Positions 23,344 through 36,200 of a stretch of DNA of 64,000 nucleotides are shown here, piece by piece. The stretch comes from Gnetum montanum (Eukaryota > Streptophyta > Gnetopsida > Gnetales > Gnetaceae). Position numbers and translations under genes: made by a program. Within the stretch, counting starts at the first letter, position 1; every line of letters begins with the position of its first letter. Below the pieces are notes generated by a model. The model saw only the letters and a list, made by a program, of their open reading frames with translations. It had not been told where the DNA came from and did no database searches. The stretch covers positions 261,299 through 325,298 of the forward strand of contig MNCI01036636.1 of assembly GCA_015680685.1 (NCBI GenBank). Direction: 5' to 3'.

Positions 23344-25139
23344 TTATTTTAATTGGAATGTTAGGAGCTCTTGGACCTTGGTATTTAGGAATTTCATGTT
23401 TTTGTATAAGTTGAGAAATATTATCAACTAAGTAAACTTGTTTAGGAATTATTTCCTTTCTTCTCCTAGTGCATAATTCCCTTAGTATCTAGCATAGGGA
23501 GGTGTGTCTTTTACTTCTTGTTCTAAAGGGATATGCAAGTACAATTCACTAAATATTTTTTTAAGATGGGCTTTCATTGTGAAGTCTTCTTGTAATCATT
23601 TAGGAAAAGGTGGTAAAATTGGTTATCTAGAGAGTAATGGTTGTTCTTTTTCACTAGTTGGTTGATCTTCCTCATTGATTATTTATGGGTATGTTTCCTC
23701 TTATGTTTCTACCTCTTGGAATCTCTCCTTTTTTTGGGATTTAGGTTTGATTTCTTTTCCACTCCTTGTAGTAATGGAATGTAATTACTCTTTTCCCTTT
23801 CTTTGATATGTAGGATTAGGTTCAAGTTGGGATGGTAATTCATTCTTAGTTAAGTCCTGAAATCTTCTCTTAGTTTCACTCATAAATTGTCTACATTCTT
23901 CTATGAAGGAAGTAAGGCTTTGGGTGAGTTTATCTAAGTGTTCATTAGTTAGATTCTTAAATAGCCTAAAATTATTTTGAGGATGTTGTTGTTGGTAAAA
24001 TGGTCTTGTGGAAAGTTCATTGTTGGTTGGCTCTTAAATTATTGAAAATCCTTTGTTGACTCTTGCATTTCCTCTTGACAATAATATAAGGCTGGGTAGG
24101 TTGTTTGATCATGTTGGTGACTACCACAAATGTTGCATGCTTCACTTTGAATTCCATGAGCTTGTTTCTTAATCAATCATGTCAACTCATCGATTTTTCT
24201 ATTTAATTATTTTGTGTGTTGAGTTATGCCTTGCATAATGTTGGGTTTTGGTCAACATTTACTTTGGTCTACTAATGAATCTATAATTCTCCAACCATCT
24301 TCCAATGTCACCTTTAAAATATTTCCCCCACATGCAAAGTTGGCATTTTGCCTACAATATGGTAGTAAGCCTTCCACAAAGATTTGGATTAATTCATGGG
24401 CCAGGAAGCCACAATTTGAATTATTTAAACATAACCCTTTAAATCTATCATAGGTGCTTTCATTGTCCTCATCCTCATGTTGCATAAAACTCATTGATTT
24501 CTTCCTTAATAAGTATAGCCCATCATTAGAAAGATATCTTTGTAGGAAAGTGGTTTTAAACTCATCCCAATAACTAATTTGTGTTATAAGGATTTGTAGC
24601 CAAAAATAAGCTTTGTATTTTAGGATTGATTTGAAAGAAATCATCTTAGTCCTATCCCCACTTTAAGATGCTAACATAGCTAATGTTGTTTCAAATTTTC
24701 TTATGTGAGTGACCAGATCCTTGTCATTTGTCCCCTTAAAAATAGGTAATAAGTGAATATTTTTAACCTCTACATCTCTTCCTTGTGGGAAAACCAATGG
24801 GCCTTGAGGTATGATGGATGCTCTTTGATTTAATAATTCTCCAAGGGTTTGTCCTAGGTAAGGTTGGCCAATTGAAATATTGGAACTCAAACTACCAAAG
24901 AAGAAAGGAATTGAACCTAAGACAAATGAGGGAGGTGTATGATGTGAAGATGATTCCATCATGTAGGTAGAGGTTACTATTGGGGATACTATAGGATTTG
25001 GTATAGTAATAGTGATTTGTGGTGGAGTTTGTATATTTAAAGTGCTTATTGGTTGGGTAGCTCCTTCAATTATGGTCACATAAGCTGACATTGAAGTAGT
25101 ATTTAGATTTTGAGATTTTGCCCTTGTAGTTGAACTCAT
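23344..25139 (-). pseudogene. gag: Element E gag with knuckle and linker
   Basis: Start ATG at 25139. The N-terminus is low in charge and rich in Thr, Pro and Ile. Capsid: HLLPIFKGTNDKDLVTHIRKFE (about 24750) then ISYWDEFKTTFLQRY and HEDEDNESTYDRFKGLC (about 24470), typical Retrotrans_gag. A knuckle-like CNICGSHQHDQTTYP lies near 24137-24090; the last Cys of C-C-H-C is Tyr. The linker has HIPLEQEVKDTPPYARY, corresponding to the Athila motif that ends PxYAKF. Frameshift near 24650 and stops after 24250. Confidence 0.85.
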
Positions 25140-25675
25140 GGTTGATGCTAGAGCGTCAAATAGAGGATTGATAGTTATGAAAAAATTAGATTGTATTTTC
25201 TCATTGGGATTTTGTGTTACTTGAGGGGAAGAATAATAAGATCTTGATTATATTGATTATTCTTGGTCTTCATTTTGATTAACTTTTGTATATTTATAAA
25301 GGCTTAGAGTGCTTCTAGAAGGTTGAATTCATGTAGTCCTGGTTGCTTTGTTGGTTTCATTTAACACAAACACTCTTCACTGGCACATTCATGGGCTACC
25401 ATTCCTAAGAACTTACAAATTGATTTAATGGATCCTACTATCATGTCTTTAATTACAACTTTTTAAATGGTTTCAGCTAGTTGTATGATAAGAGGAGTTG
25501 ATTCCTAGGATTTTTCTTTATTTTTATTTTTATTTTTATTTAAGCAAGAAAAAAGTAAAAGAAACCATTTATTAAATTAAAAAAATAAAAGAAAAATAAA
25601 ATGCATGAATAAATAAATAAGAAATAAAAAAAGTAAAGCTTACAGAATCCTAGATGATGATTAACTTTGCCAACC
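25140..25675 (-). other. Element E leader
   Basis: Untranslated leader between primer site and gag ATG. It is A-rich around 25500-25640 (plus strand: runs of tttatttttattttt and aaaataaa). No other feature seen. Confidence 0.55.
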
Positions 25676-25693
25676 TCCCTGGCAATGGTGCCA
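25676..25693 (-). promoter_or_regulatory. Primer-binding site of element E (tRNA-Asp type)
   Basis: The minus strand reads TGGCACCATTGCCAGGGA, four bases from the LTR end TCATCA. It matches the tRNA-Asp site TGGCGCCGTTGCCGGGGA with three transitions. Confidence 0.8.
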
Positions 25694-25697
25694 AATT

Positions 25698-26818
25698 TGA
25701 TGAGCTAGGTACATTTTGGTGCTAGATATCTTTAATCTTGAATCTTTAATTAATTGTAGATATTTTCACCTTGTATTTAATTGACCCATGGAGGAATGAT
25801 TTAGAAGTCAAAAGAATCATCAAAATAATAAATGGTCAAAATTAAATCTAAATAAATTCCACACTTATGTCTATCACTCATAAGTAAAATTATGAAGCTT
25901 TATCCTAACTTCTAATCACAAGTTTAAGAATAAAGATTTATAATTAAATCAAATTGAAGTCAAATTTATGAGCATAGATAATGATGAGAATTACAAGGGT
26001 GACTTCACCTAAATTGTGATTTTTCCTTGTTGTCTGGATAATGTAGCAACATCAATAGCTTGACAATGGACTCTAATGGCCTATAATTGTCACAAAGGTT
26101 AACAAATTCTCACATAATAATTCTTCAAGGGAAATTAGACTTCAATTTGATGTGGGTTTGCTTGGGTATCAATCTTGGATGCACACCTTTGGTGCCTAAT
26201 GGATTCACCTCTGGGTTGTATGAAAGATGCCTCCCTCTCAGATACAAATTGAAGTCTTATTTGTACTTCAATTATGTTTAAAAATAAAAGTTTTAATAAT
26301 ATATGGATAACATTAATCCATGTAAATTAGTGGAAATGCAAAGTTTGACATCCTAAATATTGTGAACACTAACAAAAATTGCAAAAGAGGCCTCTTAGAC
26401 TCATGTGACACGTAACTATAGGGAATAGCCCCCTACTACTAACTATCCTTACTACATCTTGCAACTACCACCATTTTGATAGAATAGTAAAACCCTTGTG
26501 TGTGCTATCATGGCCATCGTTTGCCATCACTATCATTGCACATGCTATCATCACCATCGCTTTCCATCACCATCACCACATGTGCTGTCATTACCTTTGT
26601 GTGCCATCACATTGCCACAACCACTGCTATTGCTGTGTGTATTACTATTTGCACCAATGCTATCCTAGTTTTGTCTTTGCTATTTTTTCCACTACTGCAC
26701 AGAATGATCCACCTTTCCCTCACTATTACTGCTACCACTACTGTGCTTAGCATCACCATGTCTTGTTATTCTTACCATCGAAACCCTAGTTGTTTGCTAC
26801 CGCCAGTGCTGTGACACA
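25698..26818 (-). repeat. 5' LTR of element E (outer boundary uncertain)
   Basis: The inner end is fixed by the primer site. The outer end is placed at TGTGTCACAGCACTGG (26818, minus strand), the last TG before an AT-rich flank, giving about 1.12 kb. No second LTR is available to confirm it. The outer third (26495-26770) is a CATCAC/CATTGC-like low-complexity stretch. Confidence 0.5.
26495..26770. repeat. Low-complexity CATCACC/TGCCATCA cluster
   Basis: Imperfect repeats of catcacc, gccatcac and ctatcat words, giving spurious His- and Cys-rich frames on the plus strand. It lies in the presumed U3 of E. Confidence 0.8.
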
Positions 26819-26950
26819 CGGATGGGCTTATTGCCCAATAATATTATTATTTAATTAATATATAGTTTATAATAATAATACCTTTAATATTTATATATAA
26901 TTTTTAATAATATTTATATTATAATATTTATTTATATAATATTTATATAA
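26819..26950. other. AT-rich flank next to the sequencing gap
   Basis: Almost pure A/T (ataatattattatttaatt and similar). It may be the remainder of the F LTR or host DNA; I cannot tell. No feature seen. Confidence 0.5.
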
Positions 26951-27129
26951 NNNNNNNNNNNNNNNNNNNNNNNNNNNNNNNNNNNNNNNNNNNNNNNNNN
27001 NNNNNNNNNNNNNNNNNNNNNNNNNNNNNNNNNNNNNNNNNNNNNNNNNNNNNNNNNNNNNNNNNNNNNNNNNNNNNNNNNNNNNNNNNNNNNNNNNNNN
27101 NNNNNNNNNNNNNNNNNNNNNNNNNNNNN
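26951..27129. other. Assembly gap of 179 N
   Basis: A run of N. Its position suggests it hides the beginning of the 5' LTR of element C and the junction with element F. Confidence 1.
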
Positions 27130-27257
27130 TTTTATTCTTGCATTTAATGTTTTTAGTTATTTGCTTAATGTTTCTCAATAATTAAGTTAATTAAGTGATT
27201 AGGTAAGATAAGCTAAATAGAATAAATACATAAATATGACTACTTTGAGCATAAACA
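27130..27257 (+). repeat. 5' LTR remnant of element C
   Basis: Matches 55945-56078 of the C 3' LTR (shared AAGATAAGCTAAATAGA and similar words) and then stops abruptly after gagcataaaca. The last 430 bases of the LTR and the primer site are absent, so a deletion joins mid-LTR to the leader. The upstream part is in or beyond the N gap. Confidence 0.7.
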
Positions 27258-27448
27258 TCATTAATACAAACATAAATAATGTTTCTCAATATGTTTAGTG
27301 GATATCATTAATATCATTCGATGAACTTGAAGGTTGACATCATTCCCATATCTCATAATTACAAAAGCACATTGATACTTTAATTATTTGCAAAATGTCT
27401 TCTTCCCACAGGTGTGAAGATGTTAAACCATTAGTCCCACAAGAGTGC
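27258..27448 (+). other. Element C leader remnant
   Basis: AT-rich, no ORF, no tRNA-Asp primer site found. Similarity to the D gag begins near 27449 (GATGAGTATAT). Confidence 0.45.
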
Positions 27449-29200
27449 AAAGTGATATATACACATCCAGATGAGTATATACTTCACTTCAACTTCATCC
27501 TACATTAGCATGAGCAATTGTAATGGCATGACATGAAAGCCAACATTGTAATGCCTCTCAATCGATCTATGCCTATGATGCTACTTCAAACTCTTAAGAA
27601 GTTAGGCATCCATGATCTTCAAGAAGAATATGTTGTGAAAGGCTATGACTACTAGGACTACCATCCCACTAAAATACAATGCAAGTGAGATTGACATCAT
27701 GAAAAGCATCATGAGGTTATGAAGAAAAAACAGTTCACTAATCCCTTGTTCCTACTGAACTAGGATAAAAATGAGGACACTCTCTTGGAGAGCTCTCAAT
27801 ATGAAAAATCTCCATCCCTTGTTACTAGTGATAAGGGTGTGGCCCTAAACCTACAGTCTACAATCCATAATTTTGGTTTAGGAAAAGATGGCAGTCAAGG
27901 CAAGGGATCGAAGAAGCATCAAGATAGTAAGAAATTTGATGAGCATGGTTATGACAATCGAAGGAAAATTGGAAAATATCATGATGGAGGAAATCCTCCT
28001 CCCTCTTTTCCCTCTTCATTTGCATCCTCTTCTTCCTCTTCTTTTGTTCTGAAAGAAATTGTAGAAGGAAAAATTATGATGAAGGTGATCACCAAGCCTG
28101 TAACAAACAAAGGGGTAACAAAGGACATCATTGGTGACAACAAAATCATGATGATGATGAGCCTTTATCGATGACTTGATGCATCCTTAACATTATAGAG
28201 GTAGTAAATATTCCAACTAGGCATGTGAAAGATAGTCAAATTAAGTGCTTAGATATGAACAATGTTCCAAGATTTAAGGGGGGATATAACTCTAATCCAC
28301 AAACACATATACAAGCTTTCCACGATTCCTATGCTTTACAGAACATTGAAAATGACTGGTAGAAACTCAAGCTACCTCCCAAGATACTTATCAAGGAATT
28401 TGAAAGCTAGTACCCATCCTTAAAATTGAAATCCATTTGTAGATGGAGTACCATGTTAGAACTATTTAATGACAAATACCAAACATACTCTAGAGTGTCC
28501 AATCTAAGAAGGCAAATCCAAGGTTGGAAATAGGGAATACATGAACCCTTAGATGCTGTCATGGGTAGATATTATTTACTTTTACACCAATGCCCTAGCC
28601 ATGATTACTCTTAGAGGGAACAACTCTGTTACATCATAGATGTGCTCAGAGCAAAAACTAGAAGAACTCTTAGGGTTTATGCCCAACGGAGACTATCTAA
28701 ACTAAGAGCTCATTAGATACAAATGTTGGCAGAGTACATAGAAAAGGAAGAAGGTGAGTCATGAAATAGGAAAAGTGCTAAAGAATATAATAGGGACCCT
28801 TCCATAAGAAAAGGGAGGTCTAATTCTATAATGATGAGGAATCACCACTTGATGAAGTGGTGAATAGGAAAATATTTCTATTCAAAAATCTATTTTGGAC
28901 ATATTAGAAAAGGTTGATAAGTTATGGAACTCTTTGGATGAAAAGTTCCAAACTACTATGAAGATCACTGAAGCATCCAAAGAGAAAAATAGTGATTGTG
29001 ATTGCATGGGATGGAAAGAAGATGAATGTGCCTACCAAAGAGGTAAGGGAAATGCTACTATAGTAGAAGAAGTTATGGAGATAGACTCCAAATATTATGG
29101 TAGTTGTGATAGTTGTCAATATGAATATCCAAAGGGATGTTACCCTATGATGTCAAAATTGCAAGAGTCTTGGGTATATGGGTTGAATCCATAACTAGTA
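27449..29200 (+). pseudogene. gag: Element C gag
   Basis: Collinear with D gag: YDYxDYHPT (about 27645), a Ser-rich and Lys-rich segment at 27785-28174, capsid fragments near 28250-28450, NDKYQTYSRVS (about 28470), DVLRAKTRR-like, a coiled segment with EKVDKLWNSLDEKFQ (about 28910) and YEYPKGCYPM (about 29120). Beyond 29200 a Pro/Tyr-rich decayed tail continues to about 29700. Stops and frameshifts throughout. Confidence 0.8.
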
Positions 29201-29699
29201 AGTAGTTAAGTATCCAAATGATCACCTTATCCTCAAGACAATCCATGGTAGTTCCACTAGAAATAATAAGCTTATTATACAAGTGGAGCTGCACCACAAC
29301 CATATGAGCAATACCAATAGTAGCATAAATTACAATGATGGGAAATGCCACCACCAAGATAGCATAACCATTACAGGTAATCAGATTCATACAAGTACTA
29401 TATTTACCAACCCATTTCTCCATGAATCTTTGCAAGCCATGCATCACTCCAGCATCATGATTATCCTTTAGAGTACTATCAAACTCATTCACCATCTACT
29501 TGAGGAGATCACCCATATCCATACCATCCTCCACATGTGTCTACACACATCCCTCTTCCCTCTACCTAGTTACCTCTTGCTTCATCCATGTAGGACAAAA
29601 TTCCATCATAGCTACAATGACGAAATGCAAGAGGCTATGCATTTACAATCAGCCTTCTAGCTGACTATTTCAGAATTGATCATGAAAATGATCCTTTTT

Positions 29700-30560
29700 T
29701 AATCAAAACATCCTCCCAAATCCTCATAACCTAATACAACTAGTCATCCTACATCTCCAACATCCTCATCTCTACATTGGACACATTTAAGTACCCTTCA
29801 AACAAAATGACACCTTAGATCTACAATGTGATGTTAACTCATGCTATTTCCTATTAGATCAATTTTGATGACCTTCTCATGAAAAGATTTGACCTAGGAA
29901 GTCCTCTCATTTACTTGTAGGTCACTAGACATGAGCCATGCAGGGCTCTTCTTGACTCTAGTTTTGATGTTAATCTCATCTCCCATCACATGTATAAGGC
30001 TTGAGCCTACCACATTTCAAGAATAGAAACATCCATTTAGAATTGGTAGACTAATCAATCACTATCCATTTGGGGTTAGTTGAGGACATTGTGATCATAG
30101 TTTGTGGGTGGTCCTACCTTGTTGATTTTCTAGCGATCAAGGTTGAAAACTATAAAGGTGTCTTCTCCATCATTATGGGAAGGGTTTGAGTAAGCATAGT
30201 AGATTCACATATGGTTATAAGGAACCTATCCTTGGAAATCTCGAAGGAAAATCAATTTGATTGACTAGAGAAGTATGTTCCATGCATCATATACAACAAT
30301 AACGGATGTAATTGCATGTAGAAGATCTAGTCCATTAAGAGTACAATCATTAAAGCATACAATTAGTGTATACATGAAATAGATATCCAATGGTACCTAT
30401 ATGCAGAAAGCATAAAACAGGAGGACATCCAGTGGCTAAAAACTAACTCTGATAGTAGCACATTATGCATGAAACTAACTAAAAGCCTGACATGTGCTTA
30501 TGTTGAAGGCACGAATGAACTTGAGCAAGTTCATCACCAACTCTTTGATGATGAAAATGA
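29700..30560 (+). pseudogene. Element C protease and pol linker
   Basis: The protease active site is traceable as PCRALLDSSFDVNLIS near 29940, where the family has ALLDSG. About 300 bases later IMGRV-like text stands for the ILGR motif (about 30175). The following 400 bases have no clear motif but lead into the RT. Degraded, with frame changes. Confidence 0.6.
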
Positions 30561-30739
30561 TGATACATATTGGGGAGAGCTGGAAATCCCTGATAATTTC
30601 AAGTAAGAGCCCCTAGTGTTAAGCACTCTACCAACTGGTATGAAGTATGCATTTTTAAACAATAGCAAGCTAGTTATCATCAATGCCAAACTTTCTCCTA
30701 AATAGAAATAAAAGCTATTAAAGGTAGTCAAAAAATGGC

Positions 30740-31519
30740 CATTAGCCTTTTCTTGGTCATATCCTCAGCTGATTGGAATTGATCCATGGATATGCCATGA
30801 AGCTAAGAAGGTAACACAAAGGCAACTGAACCCCATGTGGAAATAGATCATCAAGGAGGAAATAGAATAACTTCTCAATGCTAGGTTCATCTATCCAATC
30901 ATAGATAGTGAGTGGATTAGCCCACTTATAATTGTGTCAAAGAAACATGGCAAGTGGTAGATCTATGTCGACTTTAGGTGATTAAACATGGCAACATCTA
31001 AAGACCATTTCCCCTTGTCATTTGTGGACCAAGTGTTGGATACCATTTTTAGGCATTGCTATTATAGCTTCTTGGATGGTTATAGTGGTTATAAGAAAAT
31101 ACAAATTGCACTAGAAGATCAAGCCAAGATTACATTCAAAATTTCCTAGGAGCCTTTTACATATTGCAAGATGTCATTTGATCTATGCAATGCCCCTACA
31201 ACATTTAAATGTATGGTCCGTAGTATTTTTCAATAGAAAATTGGTAATGGGGTAGAAGTCTTTATAGATGACTTCTCTACCTATGGAGCTATATTTGAGA
31301 AAGCCCTATATTTCCTTGAGCAAGTATTGAAAAGATGTATTGAAATAAAACGTAAGCTCAATTAGTAGAAAAGCCATCTAATTGTCTAGGAGGGCGTAGT
31401 ATTAGGGCACCAGATTTCACAAGAAGGGATTGATGTAGACCTTAAAAAGATAAGGGTCATCCAAGGAATAACACACCAATAAGAGATAGTTAAATATGTT
31501 TGATTATTCCTTGGACATA
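30740..31519 (+). pseudogene. pol: Element C reverse transcriptase, first part
   Basis: Lead-in FSWSYPQLIGIDPWI (about 30740). Then EWISPLIIVSKKHGKW, HFPLSFVDQVLDT, YYSFLDGYSGYKKIQIA, FDLCNAPTTF, the catalytic box VFIDDF (about 31258), and GHQISQEGIDV. Stops replace several codons, for example TGG to TAG before IYVDF. Broken at 31520-31524 by insertion of element B; it resumes at 48603. Confidence 0.88.
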
Positions 31520-31524
31520 CTAGC
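31520..31524 (+). repeat. Left target-site duplication of element B
   Basis: ctagc, identical to 48598-48602 on the other side of B. Confidence 0.95.
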
Positions 31525-32968
31525 TGAAACACCGTGAAAATTGATAGTTGGCCTCAGGCAAAGATTCACGATTCAGGTGAGAGCACATGCCAGAATTCCA
31601 GAAGGGAGAACAAAGCAAGGCAGGACAAAGAGGCGCGTAGCGTCAAATCTTCGATTTCCTTTGCAGATCCCGATTTCCACTATGTTTTTTGTTTTACGCT
31701 ACACTACGCACTGTTGCGTAATGATTCTTAGCGTAAAGCATGCGATAGATCGGCTTTTCTTTTTCCATGGACTAGTCATTCTACGGTAGTTACGCTATGC
31801 AACGTAAATCTGCGTAATTTGATTCAATGTGGTCATTTTTATGCTTCACTACGCTCCGCTGCGTAAACGAGCATAAAATAGCTTGATGCATCATTATCAG
31901 GCTTTGTTACGCTCTGCCACGCAACGCAGCATAAAAAAATGTAACATAGCATAAAGTTGGCCAAACCAGTCACACATTTGTTATCCACACGTGCAATATG
32001 CTGATGAGCGTATTGCGCGTAATCAAGAGGCAGCTTCAGCAAAAGCATAACAGCATATGTTGCCATTTGATGCAACAGAGTCAGCTAGTCAATTCAACGA
32101 TCCTAGAAATCTCAGGACACACGTCATCAAGGTTACACCATTTTCACAAGACGTCGTAGCCTATAAATACTCGAGTTGACAAAGATACAGGGGTGGGAAA
32201 CTCAAAGAGGCAAGGACATTTTTTGAGCACGGGAGCACTTATCACTTTGAGCAGAGACAGAGGGAGGAGCACTTTAGCAATTTTTGACAGCATCACCTTC
32301 CAGCAGAGACAGAGCACAGTTTTCTCGAGCATTGGTAACAAGAGTAATCAATCTCTTGGGGAAGACAAAACTTTCTCCGTCAGCGATCATCGACGGTCCT
32401 AAATAGAAACTACCTAAGGTGAAAGAAGCAGATCAAAGATTGCGAGATCATCTTGCATGGTTTGTAGACTCTATTAGTCATAAATAGTTGATCAATAGAC
32501 GTCAGAGCCTGACCTTCCTTGCATCCCAGCTTTGGCCCACGAGGTAGATCAGACTTCTGTTTGGACAGTTTTCTTGTTGTTTTGTGCTTGTTTTACATCA
32601 AGTAATCGGGGCCTTCCCATTGTAACATGATATACAAAATATACATTTTTCAAGTCAAAGAGTAGATCTTGAAACCACGCGTTTCCCTTGTGTTAGTCTC
32701 CTCTTATCATGTTTAGCGTTATCATCATTACAATCTATCTATGTCATTTCCCCCTCATTTTGCGATTCCTCAAATCAAATTGATTTACGGAATAATTCAT
32801 AATCTCCACCATTTCACTGATTAGTAAGTCCCTGTCTGATCTACAAGACCGTTCAGGGTGCCGCGGATTCATTTTTCCAGCATAGCCCTCGCGCGGATCT
32901 GTGGTTAAAACTGTGTACACGGGACTTTGTTTGGCGTTTTCTAGAGGCTGACATTTTCTGTCGTTACA
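31525..32968 (+). repeat. 5' LTR of element B
   Basis: TGAAACACCG...TCGTTACA. TATA box CTATAAATAC at 32161-32170. U3 has about 11 GCGTA/TACGC words between 31690 and 32025. Confidence 0.95.
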
Positions 32969-32974
32969 GTTTTC

Positions 32975-32991
32975 TGGCACTAGAAGGAGGG
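32975..32991 (+). promoter_or_regulatory. Primer-binding site of element B
   Basis: TGGCACTAGAAGGAGGG, six bases after the LTR. Element G has TAGTGCTAGAAGGAGGG in the same place. The common ancestor TGGCGCTAGAAGGAGGG is complementary to a tRNA 3' end that, from memory, fits plant tRNA-Asn. The tRNA identity is tentative; the primer site itself is well supported by position. Confidence 0.75.
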
Positions 32992-33212
32992 GCTTAGCTC
33001 CGATTCATATTTTTTCAGCTAGCCCTGTAGTGATTTATACCCAACACCATAGATGTGATACCTCTTGGGAAGTCTACGGCAAATTGTGTGGTGTAGATTG
33101 CTCACAGGAATGGTTCCTTTGGAATCTGATAGGGTAGAAAGCCTATTTGCAATTTTTTTGTGCTCACCGTCTTTTGGATCCAGTCGTTAGTTATCATCAA
33201 TATCTTTGATCA
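32992..33212 (+). other. Element B leader
   Basis: Untranslated leader up to the first ATG of the gag frame at 33213. Nothing else recognised. Confidence 0.6.
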
Positions 33213-36200
33213 GTGGATTCATTCTACACAACCACAACCGTCATGGTCCCTACCGATTTGGGTGTCACATCTGTGAACCCTATCGCTGTCGCCAAACTAA
33301 CTTCTGGTGCAGTAGGACCTCAGGGACCATCACGTCGGTCATTGAGGCTGCAAGGTAAAGAGCCTGTCTTCACAGTCATAACACCTAAAGAGTATAACTT
33401 CATCTACATTAAGATCCAGGTGAAGTTGGCTCTCAGCCAAGCCGAGATTGAAGAAAAATGAAACTTTGAGGTGATTCATCGAGGAGGTCAGGATTTCATC
33501 CCAATAGCTTATGACATCATCCCTTTGATGGAACATCAACATGAAATTATAACACAGTTGTTCATGGCCAAAGGCCAAGCTTCACAGGCTACGTTAGAGC
33601 CCCAGCATGGGGAGGAAGAAGAGGATGAATTAGCAGCCCAGTTGGAACATTCGTTCCATACTCTGAGCCCTCAAACATACATAAATCCCTTATTTCCTTT
33701 CAATGGAGAGGCTGCTCCTCTTGACCCAGCCATGACCACATAGATGCATTTACCTGTCATTCCGCAAGCCACTGCGCAGCCATCTGGGCTGCAAATGCAA
33801 ATACCACACAACAACATGGGGGTTGTTTCATCGCCACGTGTACTCAACATTCCAGCGGTGGTTCCAGCCACCACCGCGTCCCATTTTATCCCAGAGATCC
33901 AGCCCCAAACCGTGTCCAGAACTCGTCTGGTGCAGACCTTGCCGTTGCTGCCTCCACCAACCCAATAGGTCACCGCCATCATGCGGCCATAGGTACCTAT
34001 CCAACAGTCTACCGCGAGTCAATGGACATACCCCGTGGTACAACACAACCAATCTGCGGTATATGGTATGCAAGCCTCGGTGGCACCCACAACACAGATT
34101 CCATCGACGGTTCCGTAATATCCTCATCTTTATCCCGCACAGCTAGCGGCAGTTAATCTCTCTTCCCAAGCTGGTGGATGGTGGTCTTCATAGGCACCCC
34201 TATCTGCAGGGATCTCCACCCCACCATCTATTGGCCAAACCATGTTGCCATTTCCACTACCTGGTACAGCTTTCCCAGGTCAGCTGCCTGCTCCTCCTCT
34301 ACAGGAAGCTTTAGCTATAGGTCTGGATCAATCCTTTCTGCTAATTCAAACCCTTACCGAGGAGGTTAGACGCGTCAAAGCTGCTAATTCAGACATCATT
34401 CAGATCATGGATTTTTACCAGGATGATCTTATCAGCTCAGCGGTCCCTATGCTATCGTTGCCACCGGGGATGTCCTTGCCTCGTTTTACCAAGTATAATG
34501 GGGAGGGAGATCCAAACACCCACTTCGCCACCTTTAGGTCCGAATCCTTATTGTTACAACAATGGCCACACACGATTATCCGAGTCTTTGCCATGTCTTT
34601 GACAGGGAAAGATCTGGATTGGTATCGAGCCCTCCCACGCTCTTCCATTTCAACCTTGGAAGATGTTCTAACCCAATTTGTGACCCGCTTTAAATTCAAC
34701 CTAAAGCCGAAAGTCACATTGGATCAGCTCTTGGGGGTGAAACAAGACCCGCTCAAGCCAGTTTAGAAATTCATACAATGCTGGAATGCTACTTTGAATG
34801 AGATCCGTGAGCCGATCACGGACTCACATCTACTAGCTATATTCAAAGGAGTAGTCAATGACTTTATCAAGTTAAAGCTGTACTATCTTTCCCCCAACTC
34901 TCTACATCAGGCTTTCGCTCAAACTAGAAGCATCCAAGATGCTGCGGAGGCCATCAATGACCCGACGTATGTCGCCTATAGGAATGCGCACAACAAGGCT
35001 AAGGACAAAGGTAAAGCGGTGACAATGACAGTAGCTGCGATGATTGAAGGCACAAAGAACAAGAACAAGAAGGCACCTACGGTGCCCCCTGAGGCTACAG
35101 CTGGTGCTGCCACCAGCCAAGACACGGTAGCCCTTGAAAAGGCCCCCCAGGCAAAACCAAACTTTGAGCATAAAGATCACTCAAAGTACATAGCCCTACC
35201 TATAAAGCATTCATAACTGTTGAAACAATTGTTAGGGGCAGGGCACATTCAACCTAAGAAAGTGTTCAAGGAAGCTCTGAAGCATCACAGACGTCATTGT
35301 GAACTGCTGAAGAACCCTTCCTTAGCCCTACCCAATGAACCACCAGTTCTGAGATCTTTCAGGTTTGACCATTTCTGTGACTACCACGAGCTGTGTGGTC
35401 ACGATACGGATTACTGCTGGGCATTGAAAGATGACATTTAGCGTATGCTAGATGAAGGTTTACTCAAGTTAGACGGAAGTAACCCGACGCGTCTAGAACA
35501 CCAAACATTGCATGTATACAAGGACCCATCGAACACAAACGAAGATCCTTATACAATCACTGTGGTAAGTACGGATAGTGAGAGGAAGGAACTACCAAAA
35601 TAGCCTTTTGTTTTGCGTGTGCCTGCCAGATCACAAAGGGGGGCAACCATATCATCGGTAGCCAGTGATGTCTCCAGGCCGCCCTTCATTATATGGGCAC
35701 CTTCTTAGTTACACCCTTAGTCACACAGCAATAGACAAGCTACGGCTTCGTCCGCACCCATGCCTAGAGTGCCCTTCATTATCAGGGTGCCAAAATCACA
35801 GGCTGCTCCTGTCACGTAGGGGCAAACCTCCAACCAAAGTCATCAACCATCGCCTCCCAAACGAAAGGGAGGAGACACATCAGTTAATGCAACGAAAGAC
35901 CATTTTACGCTTGGCTTCGCCAAGCCTAGGCCCTTGGCCTCTGTGCCTTTGCCTGTACCTTAGGGATAGGATGACGGTGCAGAAACACAACCACCTTCTC
36001 TTATCTAGATAAAGAATGCCCCCCGACTGACACCGTTCCATCTCGAGAGATCCGTCTCTTGGGTCTGTTGGAAGAGGACAAAGTAAACAAATAGCCAAGC
36101 CGAGAGAAGAGCCTCCTCAATGCGTTTACTCAAGTCAAACAGGTGCTCAAACAAAAAAATACAACACTGAGCCTTTATGACCTACTTATGACACCCCAGG

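Larger units (their letters stand above)
19044..26818 (-). mobile_element. Element E: Athila-like Ty3/gypsy element, 3' LTR not in window
   Basis: Minus-strand order: LTR about 26818-25698, primer site 25693-25676, gag, knuckle, protease, RT, RNase H, integrase ending 19831, then a purine-rich 3' region up to the D LTR. I found no second copy of its LTR, so D is inferred to have inserted downstream of E integrase, leaving the E 3' end left of the window. Base composition is more AT-rich than in A or B. All ORFs are broken. Confidence 0.85.

Noticed and set aside
26496-26814. Overlapping His- and Cys-rich open frames
   Set aside because: Low-complexity CATCACC sequence gives open frames by composition in several frames; no domain.
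31534-31789. Short frames at the start of the B 5' LTR
   Set aside because: Within LTR U3; corresponding frames are not conserved in the 3' LTR.
33671-34127. Minus-strand frames of about 100 codons opposite gag of B
   Set aside because: Shadows of the Pro/Gln-rich gag section; not conserved and without splice-site logic, unlike the antisense gene at 37671-41683.
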